This document shows, in pieces, positions 7,536-17,527 of a DNA stretch of 64,000 nt. This stretch comes from Bradyrhizobium vignae (lineage in GTDB: Bacteria; Pseudomonadota; Alphaproteobacteria; Rhizobiales; Xanthobacteraceae): assembly GCF_004114425.1 (NCBI RefSeq), contig NZ_RDQF01000013.1, forward strand, positions 104,770 through 168,769. The letters run 5' to 3'. Below the pieces are notes generated by a model, which was given only the letters and a program-made list of their open reading frames with translations, was not told the DNA's origin and ran no database searches. Each line of letters begins with the position of its first letter. Position 1 is the first letter of the stretch. A program made the translations under genes and the position numbers.

Positions 7536-10013
7536 TCAGATTGCGGAAAGCGCCTTGTCCAGATCACGCACGATGTCGTTGACATCTTCGATGCCGACGC
7601 AAAGCCGGATCGAGCCGCCAAATATGCCGGCGGCTTCGCGCTTTTCCCGCGGGACGGTGGTGTGGGTCGTCGAGACAGGATGGGTCACGAGCGTGCGGGC
7701 ATCGCCGACATTCGAAACGTGATACATCAAGTCGACGTTCTGGATGAACTTGCGCCCGGCTTGTTCGTCCTCCACTTCGAACATGACCATCGCCCCGTGC
7801 CCGTATGCAGCATTGAGTGTCTGTTCGACGGTTTCCCGATCCGCGCCTTCAAAGAGCCCCGGGTAGAAGACACGGCGCACTTTAGGATGCTCCTTGAGAA
7901 CGTCGGCTACGATCCTGGCATTCGCGCAGTGCTGCTTCATGCGAAGTGGCAGCGTTTCAAGCCCCTGGATCAGTTGAAAGCTCGCAAACGGGGCGATCGC
8001 CGCGCCGGTATCGCGCAACCAGGTCATGCGAGCCTTGAGGAGGAACTCGCTCTTTCCAAGATCGTCGACATCGCCCACCGCGTTATGCCAAACAATTCCG
8101 CCATGCGCATCGTCGGGACGATTGAACAAGGGAAAGCGAGAGGCTCCTCGGTAGCTAAACTCGCCGTTGTCAACGATCAGTCCGCCGAGCGTCGTACCGT
8201 GGCCGCATATATACTTCGTTGCGGAGTACGTCGTAATCGCCGCGCCAAGATCTGAGGGCCGGCATACCAGTGGCGTTGTCGTATTGTCCACGACCAAAGG
8301 CACGCCGTACTTTCGGCCGATCTCGGCCAGCTGTTTGACGGGGAGCGGAACCAGACAAGGATTCGAAATCACCTCTCCGAACAGACATATCGTGCGATCA
8401 TCAATGGCACGCTCAAAGGTCTCGGGTTTTCGAGGATCTGCCGTCCTCACGCTGATCCCAAGGCGCTTTAATGTGTTGTGGAGCAGGTTCCAGGTATTGC
8501 CATATAGATACGGAGAAGCGACGACATTGTCCCCCACTTCGCCACTTGATAGGTTGACGATAGCAAGGAACGTCGCCGCTTGACCTGACGCAACTGCGAG
8601 CGAGTCGCTTCCCATATCAACGGCGGCGTAGCGCCTTTCCAGCGCGCGGGTCGTCGGATTGATGATCCTTGTGTAGGTGAACCCATCGGCCTTGACGTTG
8701 TAGACGTCGGCAATGTGGTTTAGATCGCCATCGAGTTCATAAGCTGTATTCTGGTAAATCGGCACTGCGACGGCTTTCGTCGCTACGTCACGTCGATAGC
8801 CCGCATGCAGAACAGCAGTCTCAGCCGAAAACGGCAGCTGCATTTCTTTAGCCGTTCGAGCCGGCATCTTTACGCGAGCCGCGCACGTCTCTTTCGCCGA
8901 CATCGGGGCCGCTGACCACATCTGACCGGACCGGAAATATGTACGAAAGGCGCACCCCAGCTGCTCGATCCAGCTGGATTGGATTTCTCCAATGCAACCG
9001 ATGCGGAAACTCCGCGTCGGAAGATGCAGCTTCGAGTAGACGTAAAGGTTGTGAGCCGCCAAGTGGCGGTACAGCCCATCAAATCCTGCTTGGTCCACGA
9101 TTCCGGACGGCGCACTGAACGCGACGCAGACCGGCGACAGCAACTCCGTGGACAGCAGCGGCGACACTACTCCTTCGAGTTCTTTGACGAGATCGTCCCT
9201 GATCTTCTCATACCTGCGGCGCCTGGCATCAATTCCCTCCTCGTGCAGAATCTCCAATGCCTTTGTCGTTGCCTGAACGATGTGGGTTGGTGGGGTCGAC
9301 CGCCACTCACCGGTGCGCTCGAGCGAGAGCCATTGATCTCTCACGTCGAGCACAAACGACCTACGTTCTTGAACCGCATTCTCCAGCAGCTCGCGAGACG
9401 CGATGACAAACGCTACTCCCGGCGGCCCTTCTATGCACTTGTTGCTGGAGGTGACCAGGACGTCAGCTCCACGCTGGCGCAGATCGATATTAAGGGCGCC
9501 AAAAGAACTCATCGCGTCGACGATGGTCTTTACGCCACGTCGCCTCGCCTCCTCCACGATCGCGTCCAGCGGATTGACGATTCCGGTTGTCGTCTCGCAA
9601 TGCACGAAACATAGGTGCGTAACGCCAGGATTTCGGCTCAGATACTCGCCAATTTCCTGAGGATCCAAAGGATCGGTCGCTCGCTTGACGAGCTTCAGCG
9701 CTTCGACGCCCCACAGCCTCAAGATTCGCAAAATGCGCTCGCCATAGATGCCGTTTATGCAAACGAGCGGCCTGTCGGCTTGGGACACAAATGAAGAGAG
9801 AGCGGCTTCCATTGCAAAAGAGCCGCCTCCCTGAATAGGCACCACCGAATAGTCCTCAGAATTTCCCAGCAAGTTGAGCATCAGCCGCCTCATGCAGGCA
9901 GTCACTTCTTTGAACTCGCAATCGCGCGATGCGAGATCAAGCTGCATCTGGCTTCTGACCGCCAGCGATAACGACAATGGACCAGGCGTCAGCAAAGAGC
10001 GCTGTCTCGTCAA
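7536..10013 (-). CDS. rtxA: Bifunctional aminotransferase / O-acetylhomoserine sulfhydrylase-like enzyme (rhizobitoxine)
   Basis: This 825-residue fusion has two PLP enzymes in one chain. Residues about 6-355 resemble class V aminotransferases of the PhnW type (LLTPGPLSLS, VPIQGGGSFAMEAAL, DAMSSFGAL, and the PLP lysine K192 in SSNKCIEG). After a linker (about 360-395), residues 396-825 are a Cys/Met-metabolism enzyme like O-acetylhomoserine sulfhydrylase, with its PLP lysine K600 in SATKYICGHGTTLGG. This is the architecture described for RtxA of B. elkanii, where the N-terminal half makes serinol and the C-terminal half forms dihydrorhizobitoxine. The best start is TTG at 10013, after GGAGGA. 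An ATG 5 bases earlier is out of frame and ends at once (ATG GTT TGA). Confidence 0.95.
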   Translation of the reverse strand: MTRQRSLLTPGPLSLSLAVRSQMQLDLASRDCEFKEVTACMRRLMLNLLGNSEDYSVVPIQGGGSFAMEAALSSFVSQADRPLVCINGIYGERILRILRLWGVEALKLVKRATDPLDPQEIGEYLSRNPGVTHLCFVHCETTTGIVNPLDAIVEEARRRGVKTIVDAMSSFGALNIDLRQRGADVLVTSSNKCIEGPPGVAFVIASRELLENAVQERRSFVLDVRDQWLSLERTGEWRSTPPTHIVQATTKALEILHEEGIDARRRRYEKIRDDLVKELEGVVSPLLSTELLSPVCVAFSAPSGIVDQAGFDGLYRHLAAHNLYVYSKLHLPTRSFRIGCIGEIQSSWIEQLGCAFRTYFRSGQMWSAAPMSAKETCAARVKMPARTAKEMQLPFSAETAVLHAGYRRDVATKAVAVPIYQNTAYELDGDLNHIADVYNVKADGFTYTRIINPTTRALERRYAAVDMGSDSLAVASGQAATFLAIVNLSSGEVGDNVVASPYLYGNTWNLLHNTLKRLGISVRTADPRKPETFERAIDDRTICLFGEVISNPCLVPLPVKQLAEIGRKYGVPLVVDNTTTPLVCRPSDLGAAITTYSATKYICGHGTTLGGLIVDNGEFSYRGASRFPLFNRPDDAHGGIVWHNAVGDVDDLGKSEFLLKARMTWLRDTGAAIAPFASFQLIQGLETLPLRMKQHCANARIVADVLKEHPKVRRVFYPGLFEGADRETVEQTLNAAYGHGAMVMFEVEDEQAGRKFIQNVDLMYHVSNVGDARTLVTHPVSTTHTTVPREKREAAGIFGGSIRLCVGIEDVNDIVRDLDKALSAI

Positions 10014-10575
10014 ACCATTCCTCCTCAGGTTGTAGTGGTCAATTGATCTGGAGCCACCAGGGAGCCCCTGTGGCGAGCATCGACTTTCTCGGTCAACAGC
10101 TTCGGGGCAGGCGCCATACGCGGGCGCGTTTCGCCTCGGCGTCCGAAAACCCTGCCGGATGCCAACCTCCGTATCTCATGGCAGATACGGAGCGAGCGCT
10201 CCTAAAGCTCATCACTGTTGCCATTCACGCCTCCCAGAAATTGGCTTTGCGACCGCCCCCTCGAACGCAACTGGCACCCACGCGCGCTCTCATCCAGCCA
10301 CGGATGTGCCGGGTTGAGCGCGCTCGCCTTTTGCGTCGCGAAGCGGCAGGCCGATCGACCGATTTGCGGTGAACCTGCGCTATGCAGGCAAACTTGACCT
10401 TACGGAACGATGCAGTCGGATGTCATCGCGCCTGGGAGGCAGATCAAGGCATGGCACACACGGTGATCGTCGTTGGCAGCGGGAGTTTGATGCGTGGGCT
10501 TGAGGCTTGATGCATTCGCACTCCGTCACTCATTGGAGGGTTTCGGACGCTGATGACTGTCACGTCCATTTCGAG
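10014..10575. other. Long untranslated region upstream of rtxA
   Basis: No gene is supported here. If the MerR-type promoter at 10576-10606 is used, this stretch would be a leader of about 555 bases before rtxA. I did not find a clear riboswitch, terminator or sigma-54 element in it. Confidence 0.4.
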
Positions 10576-10606
10576 ATCGTACAACTTGACGTTAGGGGCG
10601 TTTCAA
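10576..10606 (-). promoter_or_regulatory. MerR-type promoter, site 1 (toward rtxA)
   Basis: Reading leftward, a TTGAAA (-35) is followed by exactly 19 bases and TACGAT (-10). The 19-bp spacing is typical of promoters activated by MerR-family regulators, which are too long for unaided RNA polymerase. The right arm reads CGTCAAGTT, as in the sister sites, while the left arm is the weakest of the set. It points at the rtx operon. Confidence 0.5.
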
Positions 10607-12147
10607 CCCTCTCGCGGGATTTTCTGGCGTGAATTTTTCCTGACGTACTCCCATGTGGCGGCGACAAGCCGACGTAGGCAGCAGAGTGCGGAGATTCACA
10701 GCGAGCTAGAGTGAGAGTTCGACATCAGGACCGTCGGCAATTCCGCCTGCAAGCGGGATACCTGCAGGTAAGTGATGGCCCAATCTTCCGTTCACGTACG
10801 ATCCTCGCCATACCCCCAGATGGAGGTACCGAGCTTCTCCGCCGTTCAGGCGAGATCCTCCTGGATGCTGGTGCCTGGAAAGTGTACGCGCTCGTCGCAC
10901 ATGACTGCTGGTATCAGTCGTTGCGCTTCAATGGAGCGGCCTTCGCAGGCTGTGGTCGAGTCCCACTTGAAAGACAATTGGGGGGCCTTGGATCGCTGGC
11001 CTTTTTAGCAACGATCGTTCGACATCTTTCGGCGAGTCGCCGTGAAGCAGAACATGTCATCATGCTTAGGACTACGTCGAGCCGACTGCAGGTGATGGCA
11101 CGTGTCCCTCTCTGCGAGCAATCGCTAGGCTGGCAGCATCTCTCGGTTCTGCACGCCGCTTCGCGGCGAGAACGTCTCACGGAGCAATCATGGGCATTGT
11201 GAGGGTGCCGTGGTTGAAGGTTGGTCAACACGTGAGGCCCAAGGTGAGCCGGAGTTCCATCCCGTTGCGGCACTCAATGAGCGCAAGTACCTTGGTCGCG
11301 AGGCGATCTGGTTGGACGGATCGCACCTCCGAGCCATCCTGCTCGCGTTGACTCCTCTGCAGCGCCTGCTCGTTGATAGCGAACTCGCGTTCGACGCGAT
11401 CTACCGCGCGGTCGAGCAGGTTGACGGTGGACCAGAGCGGATCATCAAGACATCGTCCTTGTCGCTTGCCATCGATGAACTCCCTTGCCTTTTCGGCCGC
11501 GCCCATCGCCGGCTTCATGGCAGGATGGCTAAGGATCGCGGCTCCTTTGTCCTGCGATGCGAAGGCGAGGCGCGTACGCGGGCCGCATCGGTCGACGAGC
11601 GGCGGGCTAAAAGGGAAGCAAGCTTCCCGAAAGCTGTCAGGGTCGCGACAGGAGGGAGTCGGGGGCGACTGCTAAGTTCGGATTGGTCAATATACTGAAG
11701 CAAGCGCCCGCTCGCTGGATGCGGCCAGGCTCGGAAAACCGAGGCCCCAACCTCATACTGCTGCGCGAAAGATCGAAGCCGGCCGACACTGCCTGGCTTG
11801 CTTAATGGGAGCCCGGCGTCGCTGGCCGCACGCGTAGCAAGAAGTAGCGAAACTCAACTTACTGGGAGTCGGACTTCCTCTCTGGCCTTTGTTATCATCG
11901 TAGATACTCATCTGGAGCATGGAAGGCGCTTCTTGATCTCCTCCGCTCCCGCCCATGCTCAATCTCTGCTCGCGTACTCGGTCTCGAATTGTCCATCACT
12001 TCGAGCACGTAACCGGAAGCGGGCACTCGAGGAGTGGGTGCGACAATTTTGTTCCTTTAGAGCGAAAAGTCCGATCGCAGGCCCGCCCGAGCCGAATCGC
12101 CTTTGGCCGGTCCAGCAGGATATTCGATGGTGCGATGCGAGGGACAT
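10607..12147. other. Gene-poor stretch between the rtx promoter and the sulfation genes
   Basis: Several open frames of 60-160 codons overlap on both strands but none has a convincing product. The best candidate is a minus-strand frame at 11225-11518 (97 codons) that reads like a helical coiled-coil segment (LLDRAVDRVEREFAINEQAL, then DRLATKVLALIE). It may be a remnant. A weak tts-like sequence lies at about 11621-11638 on the minus strand. Confidence 0.3.
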
Positions 12148-14031
12148 CTAACCATCAAGAATTGAGCGCGCCATCAAGACATCCACTACCGCTTCCGCTG
12201 AATGCTCTGGGGTCTGCTCCATGGTCCTCAGATGAATCTCCGGTGCTGTTGGTGCTTCGTAGCACGAATCCATCCCGGTGAAGTTCTTGATCTGGCCGGA
12301 TTTCACTTTTGAATACAGGCCTTTTGGGTCTCGCCGAGCGCATTCCTCGATCGGCGTATCGACAAAGACTTCTATGAACTCTTCCTTGCCAACCAGGCCG
12401 CGCACCCTGTCCCGTTCGTCCCTAGAGGGCGAGATGAAGGAGCAGATCACGATCAAGCCGCTGTCCGCCATCAACTTGGCAACTTCACCGACGCGCCGAA
12501 TGTTCTCCACGCGGTCCGCCTCCGAGAAGCCGAGGTCCGCGTTTAATCCGTGCCGGAGGTTGTCGCCATCCAGCAGCATAGTATGCCGCGACATGCCACA
12601 CAGCTTTTGATCAACCAGGTTGGCAATCGTCGTCTTTCCCGCGCCAGACAGGCCAGTGAACCAGATGACGCAAGGCTTCTGATTCTTGAGCGCGGCGCGC
12701 TCCCTCCTGTCCACGGATAGCGCTTGCCTAGCATTTTTGTTGTCCCGCCGTAGCGGAAAGGCGATCATGCCGGCCCCGACCGTACGATTCGTGTAACGAT
12801 CGATGAAGATAAACGATCCGGTCTTTCGATTGAGGTCGTAAGGATCGAATACTGCGGGCATTGCGGTCGCAACATCGCAGAAGGCGATCTCGTTGAGGGA
12901 AAGCATCGCGGCGGCCAGATGCTCACAAGTGTTGACGTCGATCCGATGCCTAATTGCGGTAATGCTGCCGGTAATCGTCTGCGATCCAATCCGCAGGACG
13001 TAATTGCGTCCGGGAGCGAGCGGCTCCTTGTCCATCCAGATCACATAAGCGGCGAACCGGTCGGCGACCTTCGGTCGGTCGTCCGGCCGCGACAGAATGT
13101 CGCCACGGCCGATATCGATTTCATCTTCCAGTGTAATGGTAACCGCATCGCCGGCTTCGGCGCCGACAAGGTCGCCATCGTGGGTCACGATCCGCTTGAT
13201 GCGCGTGGTCCGTCCCGACGCGGCGACAACGATCTCGTCTCCTGCCGAGATCCTCCCGGAAGCCACCGTCCCGGCATAGCCCCGAAAATCCGGATTTGGG
13301 CGGTTCACCCATTGGACCGGAAAGCGGAAAGCCTGGCCTGCGGTGCCGGACGGGATGTCAATGCTCTCCAAATGCTCGAGCAGGCAGGGACCATCGTACC
13401 AGGTGGCATGAGCGGAACGATCCACAACGTTGTCGCCGTAGCGGGCCGAGATCGGGATCGGAACGATCGAGGTGAAGCCGAGACCGGCGGCAAAGGCCAG
13501 ATAGCCACGGGCGATCCGATCGAAGCACTCTTTGTTGTATGCGACAAGATCGATCTTGTTCACTGCCAGGACGACATGACGAATACCGAGCAGCGAACAA
13601 ATAAAGGAGTGGCGGCGGGTCTGAACCATCACGCCTTTGCGGGCATCGATCAGGATGATGGCGAGCTGGGCATGCGAGGCGCCGGTAGCCATATTGCGGG
13701 TATACTGCTCGTGGCCGGGAGTGTCGGCCACCATGAAGGAGCGCCGCGGCGTCGTGAAGAAGCGGTAGGCGACGTCGATCGTGATGCCCTGCTCCCGTTC
13801 GGCCTCAAGCCCGTCCACGAGCAACGCGAAATCGATGTCATTTCCGGCGCTACCGTGCTTGATGCTATCGCGTTCCAGCACCGTGAGCTGATCGTGGTAG
13901 ATCATCTTGCTGTCGTGCAGTAACCGGCCGATCAGCGTCGATTTGCCGTCGTCCACCGAGCCACACGTGATGAATCGCAGCTGATCCTTTGTCCTGGCGG
14001 GGACCGCTTCCGTTGCCGGCTTTACAAACAT
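12148..14031 (-). CDS. cysNC: Bifunctional sulfate adenylyltransferase large subunit / APS kinase (CysNC/NodQ type)
   Basis: The 627-residue protein has an EF-Tu-like GTPase N-terminus (P-loop GSVDDGKST near residue 27, DTPGHEQYTRNMATGAS near 105, NKID near 160). It is fused to a C-terminal APS kinase with its own P-loop GLSGAGKT near 455 and the typical LLDGDNLRHGLNADLGFSE. With CysD it makes APS from sulfate and ATP, and the kinase half converts APS to PAPS, the donor for sulfotransferases. The ATG at 14031 overlaps the cysD stop as TGATG. Rhizobial NodPQ have the same design. Next to a sulfotransferase gene it most likely supplies PAPS for a sulfated surface or signal molecule rather than for cysteine synthesis. 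Confidence 0.94.
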   Translation of the reverse strand: MFVKPATEAVPARTKDQLRFITCGSVDDGKSTLIGRLLHDSKMIYHDQLTVLERDSIKHGSAGNDIDFALLVDGLEAEREQGITIDVAYRFFTTPRRSFMVADTPGHEQYTRNMATGASHAQLAIILIDARKGVMVQTRRHSFICSLLGIRHVVLAVNKIDLVAYNKECFDRIARGYLAFAAGLGFTSIVPIPISARYGDNVVDRSAHATWYDGPCLLEHLESIDIPSGTAGQAFRFPVQWVNRPNPDFRGYAGTVASGRISAGDEIVVAASGRTTRIKRIVTHDGDLVGAEAGDAVTITLEDEIDIGRGDILSRPDDRPKVADRFAAYVIWMDKEPLAPGRNYVLRIGSQTITGSITAIRHRIDVNTCEHLAAAMLSLNEIAFCDVATAMPAVFDPYDLNRKTGSFIFIDRYTNRTVGAGMIAFPLRRDNKNARQALSVDRRERAALKNQKPCVIWFTGLSGAGKTTIANLVDQKLCGMSRHTMLLDGDNLRHGLNADLGFSEADRVENIRRVGEVAKLMADSGLIVICSFISPSRDERDRVRGLVGKEEFIEVFVDTPIEECARRDPKGLYSKVKSGQIKNFTGMDSCYEAPTAPEIHLRTMEQTPEHSAEAVVDVLMARSILDG

Positions 14032-14930
14032 CAAAAGTAGCCTTCCCTCTTCTTCTTCTCCATTGAAGCAGCTTCATCGACATCAATTAGGCGTCCCTGG
14101 CGCTCCGACAAAGTCGCAGTCTGCATTTCTGCGACGATGTCTTCAATCGCCATCGCATCGGATTCAATAGCCCCACTCAAAGGATAACATCCAAGCGTGC
14201 GAAAGCGGATCATCCGCATTTCCGGCGTCTCGCCGCAGTTAAGCGGCAATCGCTTGTCGTCAACCATGATCATCGCACCATTTCGACGCACTGTGGGTCT
14301 TTGTTTTGCGAAGTAGAGCGGAACGACCGGAATCTTCTCGAGCATGATGTATTCCCAGACATCGAGCTCCGTCCAGTTTGACATCGCAAACACGCGCATG
14401 GTTTCACCCTGGCGTATCCGTGTGTTGAACAGGCTCCAAAGCTCCGGCCGCTGGTTACGGGGGTCCCATACGTGGCCCGCCGAACGGAAGGAGAGTATCC
14501 GTTCTTTTGCGCGACTCTTTTCCTCATCGCGCCGGGCGCCGCCAAAGGCGGCATCAAATCCGTGGAGGTCGAGGGCCTGCTTCAGCGCGTCTGTTTTCAT
14601 CACCTGGGTATGGAGCGCGGAGCCGGAATCGATCGGATTGATCCCGCGCGCGATGCCCTCCTTGTTGATATGGACAATCAAGTCGAGGCCGAGCCGCTTG
14701 GCTGTCGCGTCTCGAAAGCTGATCATCTCACGGAACTTCCAGGTCGTGTCGACGTGAAGCAGGGGGAAAGGCAATTTTGCCGGATAGAACGCCTTGATCG
14801 CAATGTGCAGCATTACGCTTGAGTCTTTTCCGATCGAGTAAAGCATGACGGGCCTTTCGAACTCGGCGACCACATCACGCATGATTTCAATCGATTCAGC
14901 TTCGAGACGGCGCAGATGTTTCGGCAGCAT
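14031..14930 (-). CDS. cysD: Sulfate adenylyltransferase subunit 2 (CysD/NodP type)
   Basis: The product of about 299 residues begins [20 protein letters not shown]. It carries the PP-loop motif [12 protein letters not shown] near residue 32, [12 protein letters not shown], and ends with [13 protein letters not shown], all typical of CysD. The open frame extends further upstream, but ATG 14930 matches the family start and is preceded by an AGAAGA ribosome site. It is the catalytic ATP-sulfurylase partner of the downstream CysNC GTPase, to which it is coupled by a TGATG overlap. Confidence 0.94.
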   Translation of the reverse strand: MLPKHLRRLEAESIEIMRDVVAEFERPVMLYSIGKDSSVMLHIAIKAFYPAKLPFPLLHVDTTWKFREMISFRDATAKRLGLDLIVHINKEGIARGINPIDSGSALHTQVMKTDALKQALDLHGFDAAFGGARRDEEKSRAKERILSFRSAGHVWDPRNQRPELWSLFNTRIRQGETMRVFAMSNWTELDVWEYIMLEKIPVVPLYFAKQRPTVRRNGAMIMVDDKRLPLNCGETPEMRMIRFRTLGCYPLSGAIESDAMAIEDIVAEMQTATLSERQGRLIDVDEAASMEKKKREGYF

Positions 14931-15207
14931 ATATCTTCTTTTCGATGCAGGATCGCTGTTCTTCGCCGTTCTGTGGCTCCAGCCCAGAGTGGGAAATATC
15001 CGCGGCGGAAACGGCCGGCCAAGCGGCAGGCTCGTCCATGAGGTCAAGCTCCATTGGACAGCAGACTTGCAGACGCGGCAGCACATCGTATTCCTCCGCT
15101 GGTGCTGCCGGCGCCGGCCTCACACCTGATCGGGAGATCAGCTCGTGCGGGTTAAGGATCTTGCCTAAATCAACCAGCGTGTTTTGATCGCAAGCATTCA
15201 GACCGCC
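14896..15207 (-). other. Open frame continuing in frame after the sulfotransferase amber stop
   Basis: Directly after the TAG of the sulfotransferase gene the same frame stays open for about 103 codons (GGLNACDQNTLVDLGKILNP, later [20 protein letters not shown]) and ends inside the cysD start region. It might be the former C-terminal part of the sulfotransferase cut off by a nonsense mutation, a separate small gene from an internal GTG (15123), or chance. I recognise no domain in it. Confidence 0.3.
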
Positions 15208-16308
15208 CTAGGAATTATTGAGGATCTGCTCAAGCCGCGCGACCTCACCTCGCAACATCTCGATAGCCGCGTCGCGGTTCTCCGAAACGTTCCAAGCAGT
15301 GTGGACCGGCTCTTCAGCGTGAGAGGGGTCGGATAATGCTCCGGCCTTGGTACTTCGCAAATCCCACCATGTTCGGAATATCCGACGATAAAGTTCGGTT
15401 ACCTCACCTCCCCTATCCAGCACTCCGGCTTTCTGTGCACGCAGCAGTTCCTGCTCATATCCGAGTTCTAGCAAAAGCTCAGCGCCGACCAAATCAGTCA
15501 CGGTTTGCATCTCTTCGACGCTCAATTGAGATTGCCATGATTTGACAGAGCTTTCGTCAACGACGTTTCGTTCCAGGATTTTTCGATCCCCAAAGCTGCT
15601 GGATCGAAGATAATCTGCGTGTCTCATCCCAGCCGATGCGACGGCCGCTGGGTCACAGCCGAGCCCCTTCAACAGACGCCGGATTTCCTCGTCCTGATGC
15701 GCCACGAGCAGTTCGTATTGCACGACCTGTGTCTGCGGGCGAGAGCGGTGCGCGGCGAGCTTGGGAAGGCCCAGAACCAAATCGGCGAGTGAAGTTATGA
15801 TGACGTCGGGCAGACGGAGCATGAGATCGGCGAGACTGGATACGCTAACCGAATGCGGGCTTTCTGTCCGCAGTGGGATGCCCCACGTCGATTTCAGTGA
15901 AGCGGCGATGGCATAGGGATTGCGCATCAGAAGGATGTGTGGTGCTTCTGGATAGACAGATTCAAGAAACTCAAGCACGGTCCAATACCGTGGTGTCTTG
16001 TCTATGATGATGCGCTTGCCCGCGTCCGCCAGATACTGATCATATGCTGCATCGGCATAAGCGCGGCTGGCGATCGTGCGATCTATCCGCCCCAGGAACT
16101 CCGAGGTCGCGGCCTTGATCAGTGAGCTGCCCGCCGGATGGCGCTGGTCCACCCTGCCAAATGCTTCAAGCGCCAGCATCAACCAGGGTTCAGGCGGAGC
16201 CACAATGTCTGGATGGTGCTGGAGCAAATGCGCCAGGAGTGTCGTCCCGGATCGTGGAAGACCAAGAAGAAAGCACACCGCAGGCGAACGGCCAAAACGT
16301 CCGCTCAT
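15208..16308 (-). CDS. PAPS-dependent sulfotransferase
   Basis: The 366-residue protein has the 5'-phosphosulfate-binding loop LLGLPRSGTTLLAHLLQHHP near residue 17 and a second PAPS-binding region, HILLMRNPYAIAASLKSTWG near 145 (3'-phosphate loop, RxxxxxxxS type). A C-terminal helix (RGEVARLEQILNNS) follows. It starts at ATG with GAGG about ten bases upstream and is followed on the same strand by cysD and cysNC, which make its donor PAPS. The acceptor is unknown. Rhizobial counterparts act on Nod factors (NodH, NoeE) or on surface polysaccharides, and I cannot place this one by eye. Confidence 0.85.
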   Translation of the reverse strand: MSGRFGRSPAVCFLLGLPRSGTTLLAHLLQHHPDIVAPPEPWLMLALEAFGRVDQRHPAGSSLIKAATSEFLGRIDRTIASRAYADAAYDQYLADAGKRIIIDKTPRYWTVLEFLESVYPEAPHILLMRNPYAIAASLKSTWGIPLRTESPHSVSVSSLADLMLRLPDVIITSLADLVLGLPKLAAHRSRPQTQVVQYELLVAHQDEEIRRLLKGLGCDPAAVASAGMRHADYLRSSSFGDRKILERNVVDESSVKSWQSQLSVEEMQTVTDLVGAELLLELGYEQELLRAQKAGVLDRGGEVTELYRRIFRTWWDLRSTKAGALSDPSHAEEPVHTAWNVSENRDAAIEMLRGEVARLEQILNNS

Positions 16309-16994
16309 CGTTCAGACCCTCGTGCCTGAAAAGCAAACCCTGCCGGCGCTCGCTCGATTGAGCGAAACAAAGCCAGCCGCGGGATCACATGGGCAGCCGC
16401 TTCCGTGCAAAGCATCAAAACGAGACAAGAGTTTTGTCCAGCACTCATGAGTTTAGATCCGTTCAGTTCGATCGATCGGCGGGATCACCGAAAGATAACT
16501 GCAATCGCCCCTCGATTGCTCGACAGTTAAAACGACGTCAAGCGGCAGCTCAATTACACGAAGATCGATTGCGGATAGGGGAAGGTTGGAAAGAACTATA
16601 CGGACGTTTGCCGAAGACCGCCCGCGGTACAGGAAGGCTATTACGTGTAGTCATAAGTTGCCCGTTGCTGGGGCATTGAAGCCGTAATGCGACATGCACC
16701 TCACTGATATTCGGCATACAAGAGCGGACAGCTCGGCGAGCGCGGCAAAGAAGCAGCCCACATCGCGGACATCTCACTTGGCGACGCGCAGCTATCTTGT
16801 CAGCGCGTATCGATCCTAACGACTTTGCCGTGCATACTGCCGTTGGTCCAAGACACTGAGCCATAGCTCCGGCCAGCCTGTTGAAGCCCATCCGTCCGAA
16901 CTATACCAACTGTTTGATTTACCTGCTCTTGCAGCACTGCCGCCCCCCCTAATCGGCGCTAAGGACGGTTGTAAAGGACGGAACCTGGCTTAAG
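16309..16994. other. Intergenic region upstream of the sulfotransferase gene
   Basis: No gene recognised. I looked for a nod box or a -24/-12 element in front of the sulfotransferase operon and found no convincing match. Confidence 0.4.
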
Positions 16995-17480
16995 ATGCCT
17001 GATCCAGCAAGCGCGCTTGGCCGCATCTATACTGACGGAAACGAGATTGTCCGGCCGATCACGTGGGAGAGCAGATCAATCCATGCTTGTCTCGAAGAAC
17101 TTGCCAGATTTCCTGCCATTGTGCTGGGCATCACTGGGCCACGGTGGACGATCCTGATGGCGGTGACCTATTTGGGCAGAGAAAAAAGGGTTGTACCGGT
17201 CAATCTGGTGTCACGATTGATGCACGTCGACCCTTCCTTCGTGACGACCTACTCAACGTTGCTAGAGAACAACGGTTGCTGCGGCATAAGTCCTCCGCAA
17301 ACGATGACCGGATCCTGCAGATGTCGCTGACGGCCAAAACGCGCAAGCATCTCGCGACTTTGGCACCACGACAGGCAGCGCAGAATGAGCTCACTTTTGA
17401 TGAAAGCGGCATTGACCGATCAAGCAAGTTCATTGCCAAGGCTGCTACAGTGAGGTATCGCCTGGAATGGGCCCGCTCTG
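16995..17480 (+). pseudogene. Frameshifted MarR-family transcriptional regulator
   Basis: The first frame reads MPDPASALGRIYTDGNEIVR, then GPRWTILMAVTYLGREKRVV and VNLVSRLMHVDPSFVTTYST with LLENNG, a winged-helix region. Near 17270 the sense jumps to the next frame, which goes on with LRHKSSANDDRILQMSLTAK and TRKHLATLA, the wing and C-terminal helix of MarR proteins. A one- or two-base indel has therefore split the gene. A functional regulator is unlikely unless translation slips. Confidence 0.65.
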
Positions 17481-17527
17481 GTATTCAGAAGACCAAACGC
17501 AACTGTCAGAAATGGAGCTCGCTAATC

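Noticed and set aside
11621..11638. tts-like sequence on the minus strand (GACAGCTTTCGGGAAGCT)
   Set aside because: The essential GTCAG is GACAG, another arm base is changed, and no gene follows on that strand.
12919..13923. 334-codon frame antisense to cysNC
   Set aside because: It lies wholly inside cysNC on the other strand and shows no family features.
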